Assembly (NCBI GenBank): GCA_947086655.1 | Contig: CAMTZM010000016.1 | Location: 1 to 47,195, forward strand | Direction: 5' to 3' | DNA: 47,195 nucleotides | Origin: an uncultured Eubacteriaceae bacterium | Lineage (GTDB): Bacteria > Bacillota > Clostridia > Lachnospirales > CAG-274 | Shown here: positions 10,547 through 19,093 of the stretch, one piece after another | Layout of the letters: every line of letters starts with the position of its first letter | How positions within the stretch are numbered: the stretch's first letter is position 1 | Made by a program: the position numbers and the translations under genes | The notes under the pieces: model-generated | Database searches by the model: none | Told to the model about the DNA's origin: nothing | The model's input: only the letters and a program-made list of their open reading frames with translations

Positions 10547-11203
10547 TTACCTCATTACTATATCTAATATTTCACTTGGATTTGAAATTATAATATCGGC
10601 ATTGTTTTCTTCAAGTTCATTTCTGTCCCTAAAACCCCATAATACACCAACAGTGAACATACCAGCGCTTTTTCCTGTAATCATATCTGTATTTGTATCT
10701 CCAAAATAAGCACATTCTTCAGGCTTAACTTTAAATAAATCAGCAATATATAATGCTCCTTGAGGGTCTGGTTTTCTTTTGAATTTGCCGCTTACTCCCT
10801 CAACTATATCAAACAAATCATCTCCAAACAAACCTTTTACAACATCAACAGCTCTATCATGCGGTTTATTTGACAATACGGAAAGCTTTATATTTTTTTC
10901 TTTAAGCTTATTTAAAACCGATTCTATGCCGTCATAGGGTTTAACTTCATACATACATTCTTTTTCAAATATAATTTTATATTCATTAAATGCCTCTTCA
11001 AAATAAAAAAGATTTTTATCTCCAGCATCTATAAGACTTCTTTTAATCATTTCTTCAGCCCCGTCTCCTGCATATTTATTATAATTTTGAATAGGATTAG
11101 GGTTAAAACCAAACTTACCTATTGCCTTATTAGCTGAATTTGCAATAGAAACAAGGCTATTGGCAATTGTTCCATCTAAATCAAAAATACATGCTTTAAA
11201 CAT
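10547..11203 (-). CDS. HAD-family phosphatase (phosphoglycolate phosphatase-like)
   Basis: A 218-residue HAD hydrolase with all four motifs: DLDGTIANS (nucleophile Asp), LSNKPHD, the Lys of KFKRKPDP, and FGDTNTDM. The helical cap between motifs I and II is the size seen in Gph/PpaX proteins. The substrate could be phosphoglycolate, pyrophosphate or another small phosphate ester; sequence does not settle it. It is the first gene of a two-gene unit with the ABC-F gene, from the promoter at 11252-11280. Confidence 0.88.
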   Translation of the reverse strand: MFKACIFDLDGTIANSLVSIANSANKAIGKFGFNPNPIQNYNKYAGDGAEEMIKRSLIDAGDKNLFYFEEAFNEYKIIFEKECMYEVKPYDGIESVLNKLKEKNIKLSVLSNKPHDRAVDVVKGLFGDDLFDIVEGVSGKFKRKPDPQGALYIADLFKVKPEECAYFGDTNTDMITGKSAGMFTVGVLWGFRDRNELEENNADIIISNPSEILDIVMR

Positions 11204-11251
11204 AAACTTAACCTCTTTAATATTATTATAAAAAAAATAATTACCATTTTT

Positions 11252-11280
11252 ATAATAAACACATTTTTATTTAAAGTCAA
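11252..11280 (-). promoter_or_regulatory. Sigma-A promoter of HAD/ABC-F unit
   Basis: On the minus strand, TTGACT (11280-11275), 17 bp, then TATTAT (11257-11252). It lies about 50 bp before the HAD start. Confidence 0.75.
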
Positions 11281-11387
11281 GCGTATCATTTTTTCATAAT
11301 AAACAACTTGTAATATTTCTCTATATATATAGACTAATCACTTTTGTTTTGTTAAAATAAAAAAAAACATATAGGAAGGTGTATTAT

Positions 11388-12560
11388 ATGCTTAATTTTA
11401 ACTATTGCAACAAAGCAAATATAATATTTGGAAAAAAAGAAGAAGAAAACACAGGCAAATATACAGCGCAGTTTGGAAAAAGAGTACTTTTGCATTATGG
11501 TATGAACTCAATTAAAAAAACAGGACTTTATGATAAAATAATAAAATCATTAAATGACTATAACCTTGAAATTACTGAACTTAGCGGAGTAAAACCAAAT
11601 CCTGTTTTATCAATGGTAAATAAAGGCATAGACATATGCCGCAAAAAAAATATTGATATAATTTTAGCTGTCGGAGGAGGAAGCGTTATTGATTCAGCAA
11701 AAGCAATAGCCGTTGGGGCAGCACTTCCCGAAAAAGAAAATATATGGGAATATTTTATGGACAAGAGTAAAAAAATAAATAACGCCATTAATATAGGAGT
11801 TGTATTAACAATACCGGCAACAGGTTCAGAAAGTTCAACAAGCTGCGTTATTACAAATGAAGATGGATACTATAAAAGAAGTATAGGAACATCAGCTTTT
11901 ATACCTAAATTTTCTATATTAAATCCTGAAATTACATATACACTTCCAGCATATCAAACGGCATGCGGCTGCTCGGATATAATATCTCATCTTATGGAAA
12001 GATATTTCACACAAGTTAAAAATGTTGACTTAACAGACAGGCTTATTGAAGCATCAATTAAAACCGTACTTATAAACGGTATGTATGCGCTTAAAAACCC
12101 TACTGATTATAATTCCCGTGCTGAAATTATGTGGGCTGGAACACTTGCTCATAACGGTCTTTTAAATACAGGCAGAATAGGCGACTGGGCAAGCCATTAC
12201 ATTGAGCATGAACTAAGCGGAATTTATGATATAGCACATGGTGCCGGACTTTCAATTATAACTTTAGCATGGATTAAATATGTATATAAAGAAAATATAG
12301 ATAAATTCCTGCAATTTGCTCAAAGAGTATTTAGTATAGACATAATTGAAGACAAAGAAAAAGCAGTATTTGAAATGATTTGCTCACTTGAAAATTGGTA
12401 TAATAAAATGGGTCTTCCAACTCGTTTAAGTCATGTAAATATAGATAACAGCCGCTTTGAAGAAATGGCTAAAAAAGCTATGGTTGCAAGAGAACATGTT
12501 GGAAACTTTAAAAAACTTTATTTTGATGATATTATAAAAATATTAGAATTAGCGCTATAA
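11388..12560 (+). CDS. Iron-containing alcohol dehydrogenase (BdhA/YqhD type)
   Basis: NAD(P)H-dependent reductase of aldehydes to alcohols, about 390 residues, cytoplasmic. The family signature GGGSVIDSAKAIA binds the cofactor, and the iron-site residues are present: the Asp and His of CSDIISHLMERY, the His of HGAGLSIITLAW, and the His near MVAREHVGNF. The overall layout resembles butanol dehydrogenases of clostridia. I place the start at ATG 11388, because AGGAAGGTG (11373-11381) then has correct spacing; an upstream GTG at 11379 would lie inside that site. The gene stands alone and runs convergently to rsmI. Confidence 0.92.
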   Translation: MLNFNYCNKANIIFGKKEEENTGKYTAQFGKRVLLHYGMNSIKKTGLYDKIIKSLNDYNLEITELSGVKPNPVLSMVNKGIDICRKKNIDIILAVGGGSVIDSAKAIAVGAALPEKENIWEYFMDKSKKINNAINIGVVLTIPATGSESSTSCVITNEDGYYKRSIGTSAFIPKFSILNPEITYTLPAYQTACGCSDIISHLMERYFTQVKNVDLTDRLIEASIKTVLINGMYALKNPTDYNSRAEIMWAGTLAHNGLLNTGRIGDWASHYIEHELSGIYDIAHGAGLSIITLAWIKYVYKENIDKFLQFAQRVFSIDIIEDKEKAVFEMICSLENWYNKMGLPTRLSHVNIDNSRFEEMAKKAMVAREHVGNFKKLYFDDIIKILELAL

Positions 12561-12585
12561 AAATATTTAAAATTTAATTTTAAAA

Positions 12586-12666
12586 GGTGTTTAGTATTAC
12601 TTTAATATTTTTTATTTTCATACTAAACACCGATTAAAAATATTTATAACCGACGGTGTTTAGTAT
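12586..12666. repeat. Triple copy of a 12-bp inverted motif between convergent genes
   Basis: GGTGTTTAGTAT occurs at 12586-12597 and 12655-12666, and its reverse complement at 12620-12631. The middle copy can pair with either neighbour, giving two mutually exclusive hairpins. AACCGACGG just before the third copy is shared with the mosaic repeats at 33.7 and 45.0 kb. It probably terminates transcription from both sides, although T tails are poor. Confidence 0.6.
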
Positions 12667-12686
12667 CAAATATAATTTTAAAAAAT

Positions 12687-13541
12687 TTAATAAACATTTT
12701 TTTCTGTTATATATTTTTTATATATAACACTTTTGCTTACACCTCTGTCTTTTGAAACTTGTTTCATTGCATCTTTTTCGCTCATTCCTTTATCTATATA
12801 AGAATTTACATGTTCAAAAACAGTTATTTTATCAAAAGCCTTTCTTTCTTCCTCTATAACAAACTCACGGCTTATACCTTCAATAATTATTACAATTTCA
12901 CCTTTTGGTTCATTATCCGTAAAATAATTAATAACTTCCTGTATATTTCCTCTTATAACAGATTCATGTTTTTTAGTAATTTCTCTTACAACAGCTATAT
13001 TACGATTTCCTATATTATCATATAAACATTTTAAAGTATTAATAAGATGGTGGGGAGCTTCATAAAAAATTGTTGTTCTTGTTTCGGTTTTCAGTCTCTT
13101 AATAACTTCTTCACGGCTTTTTTTATTTGCTGGAAGAAATCCTTCAAAACAATAACTTCTTGCACTTATAGACGAAAGTACAAGTGCTGTAACCTCGGCA
13201 GTAGCCCCGGGTACAGCCGTTACATTTATATCATTTTCATAACAAAGCCTTATTAAATCTTCTCCTGGGTCGGAAATTGCCGGCATACCGGCATCACTTA
13301 CAAGCGCTATATTTTTTCCGTCTTTAAGCATTTGTATAATCTTTTTTCCTTTTTCAAACTTATTATGTTCATGATAGCTTGTAAGCGGAGTTTTTATATT
13401 ATAAAAATTTAAAAGTTTAATCGTATTTCTTGTATCTTCTGCAGCTATAATATCAACGCTTTTAAATGTATTAAGCGCTCTTATTGTAATATCCTCTAAG
13501 TTTCCCAATGGCGTAGCGCAAATGAAAAGCATACCGCTCAT
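12687..13541 (-). CDS. rsmI: 16S rRNA cytidine(1402)-2'-O-methyltransferase
   Basis: S-adenosylmethionine-dependent tetrapyrrole-methylase-fold enzyme that modifies C1402 in the ribosomal decoding centre. The 284 residues match the family. Visible motifs are ATPLGNLEDITIRAL at the N-terminus, AAEDTRNT, YHEHN, LVSDAGMPAISDPG and VVPGA-type AVPGATAEV. It is the last gene of the tmk-yaaR-holB-ricT-yabB-rsmI cluster and starts 10 bp after yabB. Confidence 0.95.
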   Translation of the reverse strand: MSGMLFICATPLGNLEDITIRALNTFKSVDIIAAEDTRNTIKLLNFYNIKTPLTSYHEHNKFEKGKKIIQMLKDGKNIALVSDAGMPAISDPGEDLIRLCYENDINVTAVPGATAEVTALVLSSISARSYCFEGFLPANKKSREEVIKRLKTETRTTIFYEAPHHLINTLKCLYDNIGNRNIAVVREITKKHESVIRGNIQEVINYFTDNEPKGEIVIIIEGISREFVIEEERKAFDKITVFEHVNSYIDKGMSEKDAMKQVSKDRGVSKSVIYKKYITEKNVY

Positions 13542-13551
13542 AAATTACACC

Positions 13552-14310
13552 TCATCCATAATAAATATTGTAAATCTCATCAGTATAACTGCCTTCTTTA
13601 CTATAAATAATAAGAGGAGACAGTATTTTAAGCATTGGTTTAGCGCTTCTTATTCCTTCAATAAGCACCATATTTGGTTCTTTATCAGCATATGGATGGA
13701 CAAACCTTATTGTTTTTGGCTCAAGTTTATAAAATCTTAATAAACTAAATATGTCCACAAGCCTATGCGGTCTGTGAACCATATAAAATCTTCCTCCAAA
13801 TTTTAATAATTTTGATGCAGCTGACACAACGTCCTCAAGGCTTAATAATATCTCGTGACGAGCTATTGCTTTTGGACTATAATTATTTATAATACCTCCT
13901 CCTTCGTTCATATATGGAGGATTGGCAGTTACTACATCAAAATATGAGTTTTTAAAAAAATCAGCCGCACACTTTACATCTAAAGTCTTTATATCAATTT
14001 TTCCTTCAAGCCCGTTAAGTTTTACACTTCTTTTTGCCATCTCAACACAGTCTTCTTGTATATCAATTCCTATAAAACATGAGCCTTCTGTTTTAGCCTC
14101 TAAAAGAATTGGAACAATTCCTGTTCCTGTACACAAATCAATAACATTTTCTCCCTGCTTAACTTTAGCAAAATTAGAGAGTAAAACCGCATCAGCTCCA
14201 AAACAAAAATACTTAGGATTCTGTATAATTAAATATCCGTTTCTATGAAGGTCATCTATACGTTCCTCGTCTTTTACATAAACATTATTAACATTACTAA
14301 TTTTCATCAT
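13552..14310 (-). CDS. yabB: tRNA1(Val) A37 N6-methyltransferase family (YabB)
   Basis: Rossmann-fold methyltransferase, 252 residues, with the SAM site VIDLCTGTGIVPILL and the adenine-N6 signature NPPYMN. The position between ricT and rsmI is the same as yabB in Bacillus, where the family is annotated as tRNA1(Val) (adenine-37-N6) methyltransferase. Its start overlaps the end of ricT by 14 bp, implying translational coupling. Whether the true substrate in Firmicutes is this tRNA position is an inference from the Escherichia coli homologue. Confidence 0.88.
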   Translation of the reverse strand: MMKISNVNNVYVKDEERIDDLHRNGYLIIQNPKYFCFGADAVLLSNFAKVKQGENVIDLCTGTGIVPILLEAKTEGSCFIGIDIQEDCVEMAKRSVKLNGLEGKIDIKTLDVKCAADFFKNSYFDVVTANPPYMNEGGGIINNYSPKAIARHEILLSLEDVVSAASKLLKFGGRFYMVHRPHRLVDIFSLLRFYKLEPKTIRFVHPYADKEPNMVLIEGIRSAKPMLKILSPLIIYSKEGSYTDEIYNIYYG

Positions 14311-15142
14311 AATCTTCCCTGAATTTTCTTTTTATAATTTCTATCTCATTAACAGAATAGTAAGAAATAGTAGGCGCATCCTGAGGTTTTTTTCTTACAG
14401 CCGCTTTAACCGTCTGTCTCAATACATTTACAGATAATATCTCACCTTCTCCATCTGGTGTTTTTATAATATCACCTTCACAATGACGATTTTTATTTAA
14501 TTCCTCGTATGTTTCTTCCTCATATTTTAAACAGCACATAAGACGACCGCATATTCCTGATATTTTTGTAGGATTAAGAGACAAATTTTGGTCTTTTGCC
14601 ATTTTTATAGATACAGGAGTAAAATCTCCTAAAAACGTAGCACAACATAATGTTCTGCCGCATATACCTATTCCGTTAAGCATTTTAGCTTCATCTCTGA
14701 CTCCAATTTGTCTTAGTTCAATTCGTGTTCTGAAAATTGATGCAAGTTCTTTTACAAGTTCTCTAAAATCAACTCTTTCATCAGATGTAAAATAAAAAAT
14801 AATTTTATTTAAGTCAAAAGTCAATTCAACCTCTATAAGCTTCATATTAAGACCATGTTTTTTAATTTTCTCAACGCATATATCAAAAGCCTCTTTTTCT
14901 CTTTCTTTATTTTTGCTTTCCTGTAAATCGTCTTCTTCTGTTGCTATTCTTATTATCTTTTTTAAAGGCTGTATAACTTCCTCATCACTAACCATTCTGT
15001 TTTTTATTTCAATAACGCCATATTCTAATCCCCTTGACGTTTCTACAATTACATGTGTTCCTCTTTCAATAACATTCCCGTCAGGGTCAAAATAATAAAT
15101 TTTACCAACTTTTTTAAATCTTACACCAACTACTTCAACCAT
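14297..15142 (-). CDS. ricT: PSP1-domain protein RicT (YaaT)
   Basis: In Bacillus, RicT (YaaT) forms a complex with RicF (YlbF) and RicA (YmcA) that carries iron-sulfur clusters and affects RNase Y processing, sporulation and competence. The 281 residues contain a PSP1 domain and the expected Cys-rich signatures GRTLCCATFLGDF and GRLMCCLKYEEE. It overlaps holB by 8 bp upstream and yabB by 14 bp downstream. A YlbF-family gene is at 33278-33613; no YmcA gene is seen. Confidence 0.93.
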   Translation of the reverse strand: MVEVVGVRFKKVGKIYYFDPDGNVIERGTHVIVETSRGLEYGVIEIKNRMVSDEEVIQPLKKIIRIATEEDDLQESKNKEREKEAFDICVEKIKKHGLNMKLIEVELTFDLNKIIFYFTSDERVDFRELVKELASIFRTRIELRQIGVRDEAKMLNGIGICGRTLCCATFLGDFTPVSIKMAKDQNLSLNPTKISGICGRLMCCLKYEEETYEELNKNRHCEGDIIKTPDGEGEILSVNVLRQTVKAAVRKKPQDAPTISYYSVNEIEIIKRKFREDYDEN

Positions 15143-16136
15143 ACTGTTTCTCCTTTAAATTTAAAAGCATTACTTCTGCTGCCATTTGAAAATTAGCATT
15201 CTGCTTTAATTTAACTTTTGTATCCAATACAATATCAGCCTTTTTAATTAGAGATTTTAAAGATTTATTTACTGCTATTTCATATATGCTCTCTATTTTG
15301 TCTTTTTGTATACAATATTTACTTTCACCATTCATCGCTTTAAAAACGGCTGCATCTCTGTAAAACAAAAAAGCGATATCTAATGCTTTTTGAATATTTT
15401 CTTTATAAATTAAAAGCTTATCAACAAGCTTAAACATATCTGTAAAACCTTTTTCATCTAATTTACAAAGCAAATCCAAAATATCATTTCTCATATTTGA
15501 AAAATCCTCTGATGAAGAAATTTCAATAGCTTGTCCTATATTTCCCTGAGAAAATTCAGCATATAACTCCGCTTTATCATAATCAAAACCTTTTTTTTCA
15601 ATTAAATATTTTTTAACTTCATCATTTTTTACAGTTTCCATTCTAATAAGCATACATCTTGAAAGAATTGTAGGCAAAAAGTTAGATATATTATTTGAAA
15701 TAATTAAAAAAACACCATATTCCGGCGGTTCTTCTATGGTTTTAAGCAGAGCGTTCTGAGCTTGAATTGTCATTTTTTCTGCTCCTGTTATAATAAATAT
15801 TTTATACGGATAAAGATATGGTTTCAATTCTATATTTTTTCCTATTTTATCTCGTATTTCTTCAACACCTATACTTTTTTTATCAGAATAATCAAGAAGA
15901 ATAATATCTGGATTATTTCCGCTGTCAAATGTAACACAAGATATACATTTTCCGCATATATGTTTAGATTTATCCTGACATAAAATCGATTTGGCAAAAG
16001 TTTCAGCCAAAAGCTTTTTTCCTAAACCTTTTTGCCCATATATAATATAAGCGTGAGATATTGTTTTATTTAATACAGACGCTTTTAAACTTTTTTTAAT
16101 AAAATCATTACCTTTAATATCATCAAACGTATAAAT
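15135..16136 (-). CDS. holB: DNA polymerase III subunit delta' (HolB), AUU start
   Basis: Clamp-loader subunit. From 16136 the protein has about 333 residues, the usual length, beginning YTFDDIKGND after the initiator. It includes the Walker A GQKGLGKK, a four-Cys zinc module (C-x8-C-x2-C-x2-C in CQDKSKHICGKCISC) and a Walker-B-like stretch. No ATG, GTG or TTG exists in frame upstream of a TTG at 16010, which would remove the Walker A motif. An in-frame TAG lies just upstream, followed by GGGAGG, 7 nt and ATT at 16136-16134. I therefore call ATT the start. A sequencing error or a frameshift is the alternative, but no frameshift is needed to explain the sequence. Confidence 0.82.
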   Translation of the reverse strand: MYTFDDIKGNDFIKKSLKASVLNKTISHAYIIYGQKGLGKKLLAETFAKSILCQDKSKHICGKCISCVTFDSGNNPDIILLDYSDKKSIGVEEIRDKIGKNIELKPYLYPYKIFIITGAEKMTIQAQNALLKTIEEPPEYGVFLIISNNISNFLPTILSRCMLIRMETVKNDEVKKYLIEKKGFDYDKAELYAEFSQGNIGQAIEISSSEDFSNMRNDILDLLCKLDEKGFTDMFKLVDKLLIYKENIQKALDIAFLFYRDAAVFKAMNGESKYCIQKDKIESIYEIAVNKSLKSLIKKADIVLDTKVKLKQNANFQMAAEVMLLNLKEKQYG

Positions 16137-16174
16137 AAAAAAACCTCCCTAAATACATAAGCGTAAGAAAAACT

Positions 16175-16219
16175 TTATCCTTGCGCTGCGCCTGCAAAAT
16201 ACACATACCGCAAGGATAA
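16175..16219 (-). terminator. Stem-loop between yaaR and holB
   Basis: Perfect 11-bp stem (TTATCCTTGCG at 16175-16185, its complement at 16209-16219) with a 23-nt loop. In the minus direction it is followed by AGTTTTTCTT. It could be a partial terminator inside the cluster that lowers holB expression relative to tmk and yaaR. Confidence 0.6.
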
Positions 16220-16233
16220 TTAAAATAAGTGTT

Positions 16234-16674
16234 TTATATTAAAATATCAAGAAGCAATCCTTGTATCTCATCTGTTTTATCCAATATAGCTATATGGTCT
16301 TTTTCTTTTTTCAAAAGTTCCTGAGCTAAATCGTCAAGGTCTTTATTTATAAGTTTAACGATTCCATAAACACGATGGCGTCCTCTCCTGTCAAGAAAGT
16401 TTTCACGTGAAAATTTATGAGAATTGGTTACAACCTCGTTTATAAAATCAGTAATCATACTTCTATATTGTTTCATATCTCTTATATCCATATGGTCGGC
16501 AAGCTTTTTCCCCTGTATGGATATATCGCTCATCATTTTATGAAGCCGCTCCATAAGATTATCATCGGAGACTTTGTTTAAAGTAAAACTAAATTCAGGC
16601 TGGTCAGTTTTTTCAGTTGTCTTTTGAACCTCCGTAAGATTCTCAATTTTTATATCATTTATTTTTAAGTCCAT
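16234..16674 (-). CDS. yaaR: YaaR family protein (DUF327)
   Basis: A 146-residue protein of the DUF327/YaaR family, recognisable by its length and the core RSMITDFINEVVTNSHKF and HRVYGIVKLINKDLD. It is mostly helical with no signal peptide. The biochemical role is unknown. It sits between tmk and holB as in Bacillus, though the Bacillus gene yaaQ, normally between tmk and yaaR, is absent here. Confidence 0.85.
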   Translation of the reverse strand: MDLKINDIKIENLTEVQKTTEKTDQPEFSFTLNKVSDDNLMERLHKMMSDISIQGKKLADHMDIRDMKQYRSMITDFINEVVTNSHKFSRENFLDRRGRHRVYGIVKLINKDLDDLAQELLKKEKDHIAILDKTDEIQGLLLDILI

Positions 16675-16722
16675 TTTATTTTTTCAACTCCTTTTTTCAT
16701 TTGATAACTTTTTATATAATAT

Positions 16723-17355
16723 TTAAAAACTCCTCCCGTTAATAAGCGAATTTACATTTTCAACTATTATTTTATGAATTTCATTTTCTGACAAAGATGC
16801 GTCTATGACTTTAATACGCTGTGAATTTTTTGACGCAATTTTTTTATACCCATAAAAAACTTTTTTATGAAAATATAAGTTTTCGCCTTCTATTCTGTCA
16901 AGTTTTGATTGTTGTCTTTTTCTCTCAATGCCTTTTTCAAAATCAAGTTCAAGCAAAAAAGTAATATCCGGCAATAAATTCCCAACTGCGTATTTATTAA
17001 CCGATTTCACCTCTTTTTCTCCTATTTCCCGTGCTATGCCTTGATAAACAATACTTGAGTCAACAAACCTATCGCTTATAACAATACCTCCGCCATTCAT
17101 CTTTGGAATGATTACTTCTTTAACAAGCTGAGCTCTTGCCGCTGAATATAAAAACATTTCAGTAATATCATTCATATTTTTGTTTTCAGCATCTATTAAA
17201 ATATTTCTTATTTTTTCGCCTATTTTAGTTCCTCCCGGCTCTCTTGTACAAACTACGTCATATCCGGCTTTTTCAAGATAATCTGAAAGAAGCTTAATTT
17301 GTGTAGTTTTTCCTGAGCCATCGGTACCTTCCATTGTAATAAATAATCCTGACAT
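16723..17355 (-). CDS. tmk: Thymidylate kinase
   Basis: Phosphorylates dTMP to dTDP. The 210 residues show the P-loop MEGTDGSGKTTQ, the DR(Y/F/H) motif in SDRFVDSSIVYQG, and the TREPGGTKIGE segment that binds dTMP. It is first in the conserved cluster and is served by the promoter at 17382-17410. AGGTT in the leader is a weak ribosome binding site (GAGGTTATTTTATG). Confidence 0.95.
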   Translation of the reverse strand: MSGLFITMEGTDGSGKTTQIKLLSDYLEKAGYDVVCTREPGGTKIGEKIRNILIDAENKNMNDITEMFLYSAARAQLVKEVIIPKMNGGGIVISDRFVDSSIVYQGIAREIGEKEVKSVNKYAVGNLLPDITFLLELDFEKGIERKRQQSKLDRIEGENLYFHKKVFYGYKKIASKNSQRIKVIDASLSENEIHKIIVENVNSLINGRSF

Positions 17356-17381
17356 AAAATAACCTCAAAGTTTTTTCCTTT

Positions 17382-17410
17382 ATTATAGCATACTTAAACT
17401 TACTGTTCAA
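17382..17410 (-). promoter_or_regulatory. Sigma-A promoter of tmk cluster
   Basis: On the minus strand TTGAAC (17410-17405), 17 bp, TATAAT (17387-17382), located between the SipL gene stop and the tmk start. Confidence 0.8.
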
Positions 17411-17411
17411 A

Positions 17412-19013
17412 TTATTTTAAGCTTTTATCACAGTCTTCGTCATTTTCAGAAATATTCTTTAATATAAGGAATTTTTCTCCCGGATATATTAAATCGGGAT
17501 TTTCAATATCATTTACCCTAACAATATCATCAACACTTGTATTATATCTTTTAGCTATTTTCCATAAAGTATCACCCGGCTGTACAACATATATAGTCAT
17601 GCTTGCAAAATCATCAAGTATACATTTGTCTAAATCGTCAAAGCAAATATTCCCTATAAGTTCAGCCTGTTTCTGACATGTAACACATACACTAAAATTA
17701 AGCACAAACTTTAATTCTATTTCCCTATTTGAGAGCATGCTAAAACTTATCCTGTCAATACATGACTTTATGCTAATCCACATATCAGGACTTTGCATAA
17801 CACCCTTAGCCTCTATTATTTGCTTATAAGGTACAACTGCGCTGTAACAGTATAAAGGAACTTCATCGTTTTCAGCAACATACAAAATATCAGCGTTTAT
17901 TATCCCCTCGGCTATTATTTTATCCGGAATTACTTTAACTTCATCAAGCGCTACATTTCCAGTAACTTTAAATACCTGCAAAATGTTAGGGCAATCCTCT
18001 GTTGTCTGCACCACCTCTTTAACAGGAAACTGATTTTTATTACGGCATACAAAAGAAGGATATTTTATAATATTTGATTCTTTTTCAGTTTTTTTATTTA
18101 TACAATACGCATCTTCTAAAACCTCAATACTGTCTTCACAGCTTACCTCAATGTATATATCGGCATATATCTCAATTTCAATTACACGATTTTCACCGTC
18201 ATCATCCTGTTTAATCTTAAAACTTTTATTATGAATTTTTACATCAATATCTGAAAACATTCCGTCTTTAACTCCGTTTATATCAAAACTTCCGTTAAAC
18301 GGTATTTCATGGTCCATAAACTCCGCAACGCTGTCATCTGTCTCACCTTTGTAAAGAGTATCAACAACAAGTTCTCCGCTTACATTTACTTTATTGTCCA
18401 TACACTTAATATCTTTATTAACAACTGTAACACCCATTTGTAAAACCTCAATTATGTTAGGTTTTCCTGATGGTACTGAAATTTCATCTTTAATACTTAT
18501 TTTTTCTTTTCTCTTATCCGCTGTTTTATTAAATAAAATTCTTTTTTTAATAACCTGACTTTCCGGTATGCCTTCTATTCCAACAACAGTTTCATATTTA
18601 TCACATGCCGTTACTTTACCTGTTACATCAACAACAGCTCTAAAACTTATTTTTCTGTCATTTATAATTTTGTAATCCATATTAGTAATATTAGCCGATA
18701 TATCAGCCCACATATCTTTGTCAATGCCGTCCATGCTTATAAAATCATTTATAGGCACATTATAATTAATATTATGTACAGGTTTTTCACCGCTTCTTGC
18801 AAGATAAATTATGTTTATTTCCATATTTCCTTTAAAACTTATTCTTTCGTTTACAATATCATAGCTGTCTATACATATATCAGACGACTTTTGCAAAAGT
18901 GCTTCTATATCCGGTTTTGTATCCGGTACTATTATTTCTCCTTCTAAAAGTATTTGAGATGTCTCTTTGCCTATATTTCTATCAATTGCAATATTGTTTT
19001 TAATGGTCTCCAT
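17412..19013 (-). CDS. sipL: SipL-like spore coat morphogenetic protein (DUF3794 + LysM)
   Basis: In Clostridioides difficile, SipL binds SpoIVA and is needed to attach the coat to the forespore. This 533-residue protein has tandem DUF3794 (SPOCS) modules through about 470, with recurring SGKPNIIEVLQ and CPNILQVFKVTG type segments, and a C-terminal LysM domain from about 480 (VVQPGDTLWKIAKRYNTSVD). No signal peptide or membrane segment is visible, in keeping with a mother-cell protein. The ribosome binding site TTAGGAGG lies in the 3' arm of a perfect palindrome (19022-19071), so translation from a read-through transcript would be hindered. The family match is by domain layout. Confidence 0.87.
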   Translation of the reverse strand: METIKNNIAIDRNIGKETSQILLEGEIIVPDTKPDIEALLQKSSDICIDSYDIVNERISFKGNMEINIIYLARSGEKPVHNINYNVPINDFISMDGIDKDMWADISANITNMDYKIINDRKISFRAVVDVTGKVTACDKYETVVGIEGIPESQVIKKRILFNKTADKRKEKISIKDEISVPSGKPNIIEVLQMGVTVVNKDIKCMDNKVNVSGELVVDTLYKGETDDSVAEFMDHEIPFNGSFDINGVKDGMFSDIDVKIHNKSFKIKQDDDGENRVIEIEIYADIYIEVSCEDSIEVLEDAYCINKKTEKESNIIKYPSFVCRNKNQFPVKEVVQTTEDCPNILQVFKVTGNVALDEVKVIPDKIIAEGIINADILYVAENDEVPLYCYSAVVPYKQIIEAKGVMQSPDMWISIKSCIDRISFSMLSNREIELKFVLNFSVCVTCQKQAELIGNICFDDLDKCILDDFASMTIYVVQPGDTLWKIAKRYNTSVDDIVRVNDIENPDLIYPGEKFLILKNISENDEDCDKSLK

Positions 19014-19021
19014 AAAGCCAA

Positions 19022-19071
19022 AAACCTCCTAATATATTTAATATAATTATATTAAATATATTAGGAGGTTT
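19022..19071. repeat. Perfect 50-bp palindrome over the sipL ribosome binding site
   Basis: Arms of 25 nt (19022-19046 and 19047-19071) are exact reverse complements with no spacer, ending in AAACCTCCT and AGGAGGTTT. In the minus-strand transcript the 3' arm contains the ribosome binding site of the SipL gene, 7 nt or so before its ATG. It also lies 23 bp past the Mrp gene and may act as its terminator, though no long T tail follows. Confidence 0.85.
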
Positions 19072-19093
19072 ATTCCTTTTATATAATTTTATT

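Noticed and set aside
12586..12666. CRISPR-like repeat
   Set aside because: The three 12-bp copies alternate in orientation and have unequal, unrelated spacing; they fit hairpins, not an array.
15135..16010. HolB starting at TTG 16010
   Set aside because: This start would remove the Walker A motif and the conserved N-terminus that are clearly encoded upstream in the same frame.
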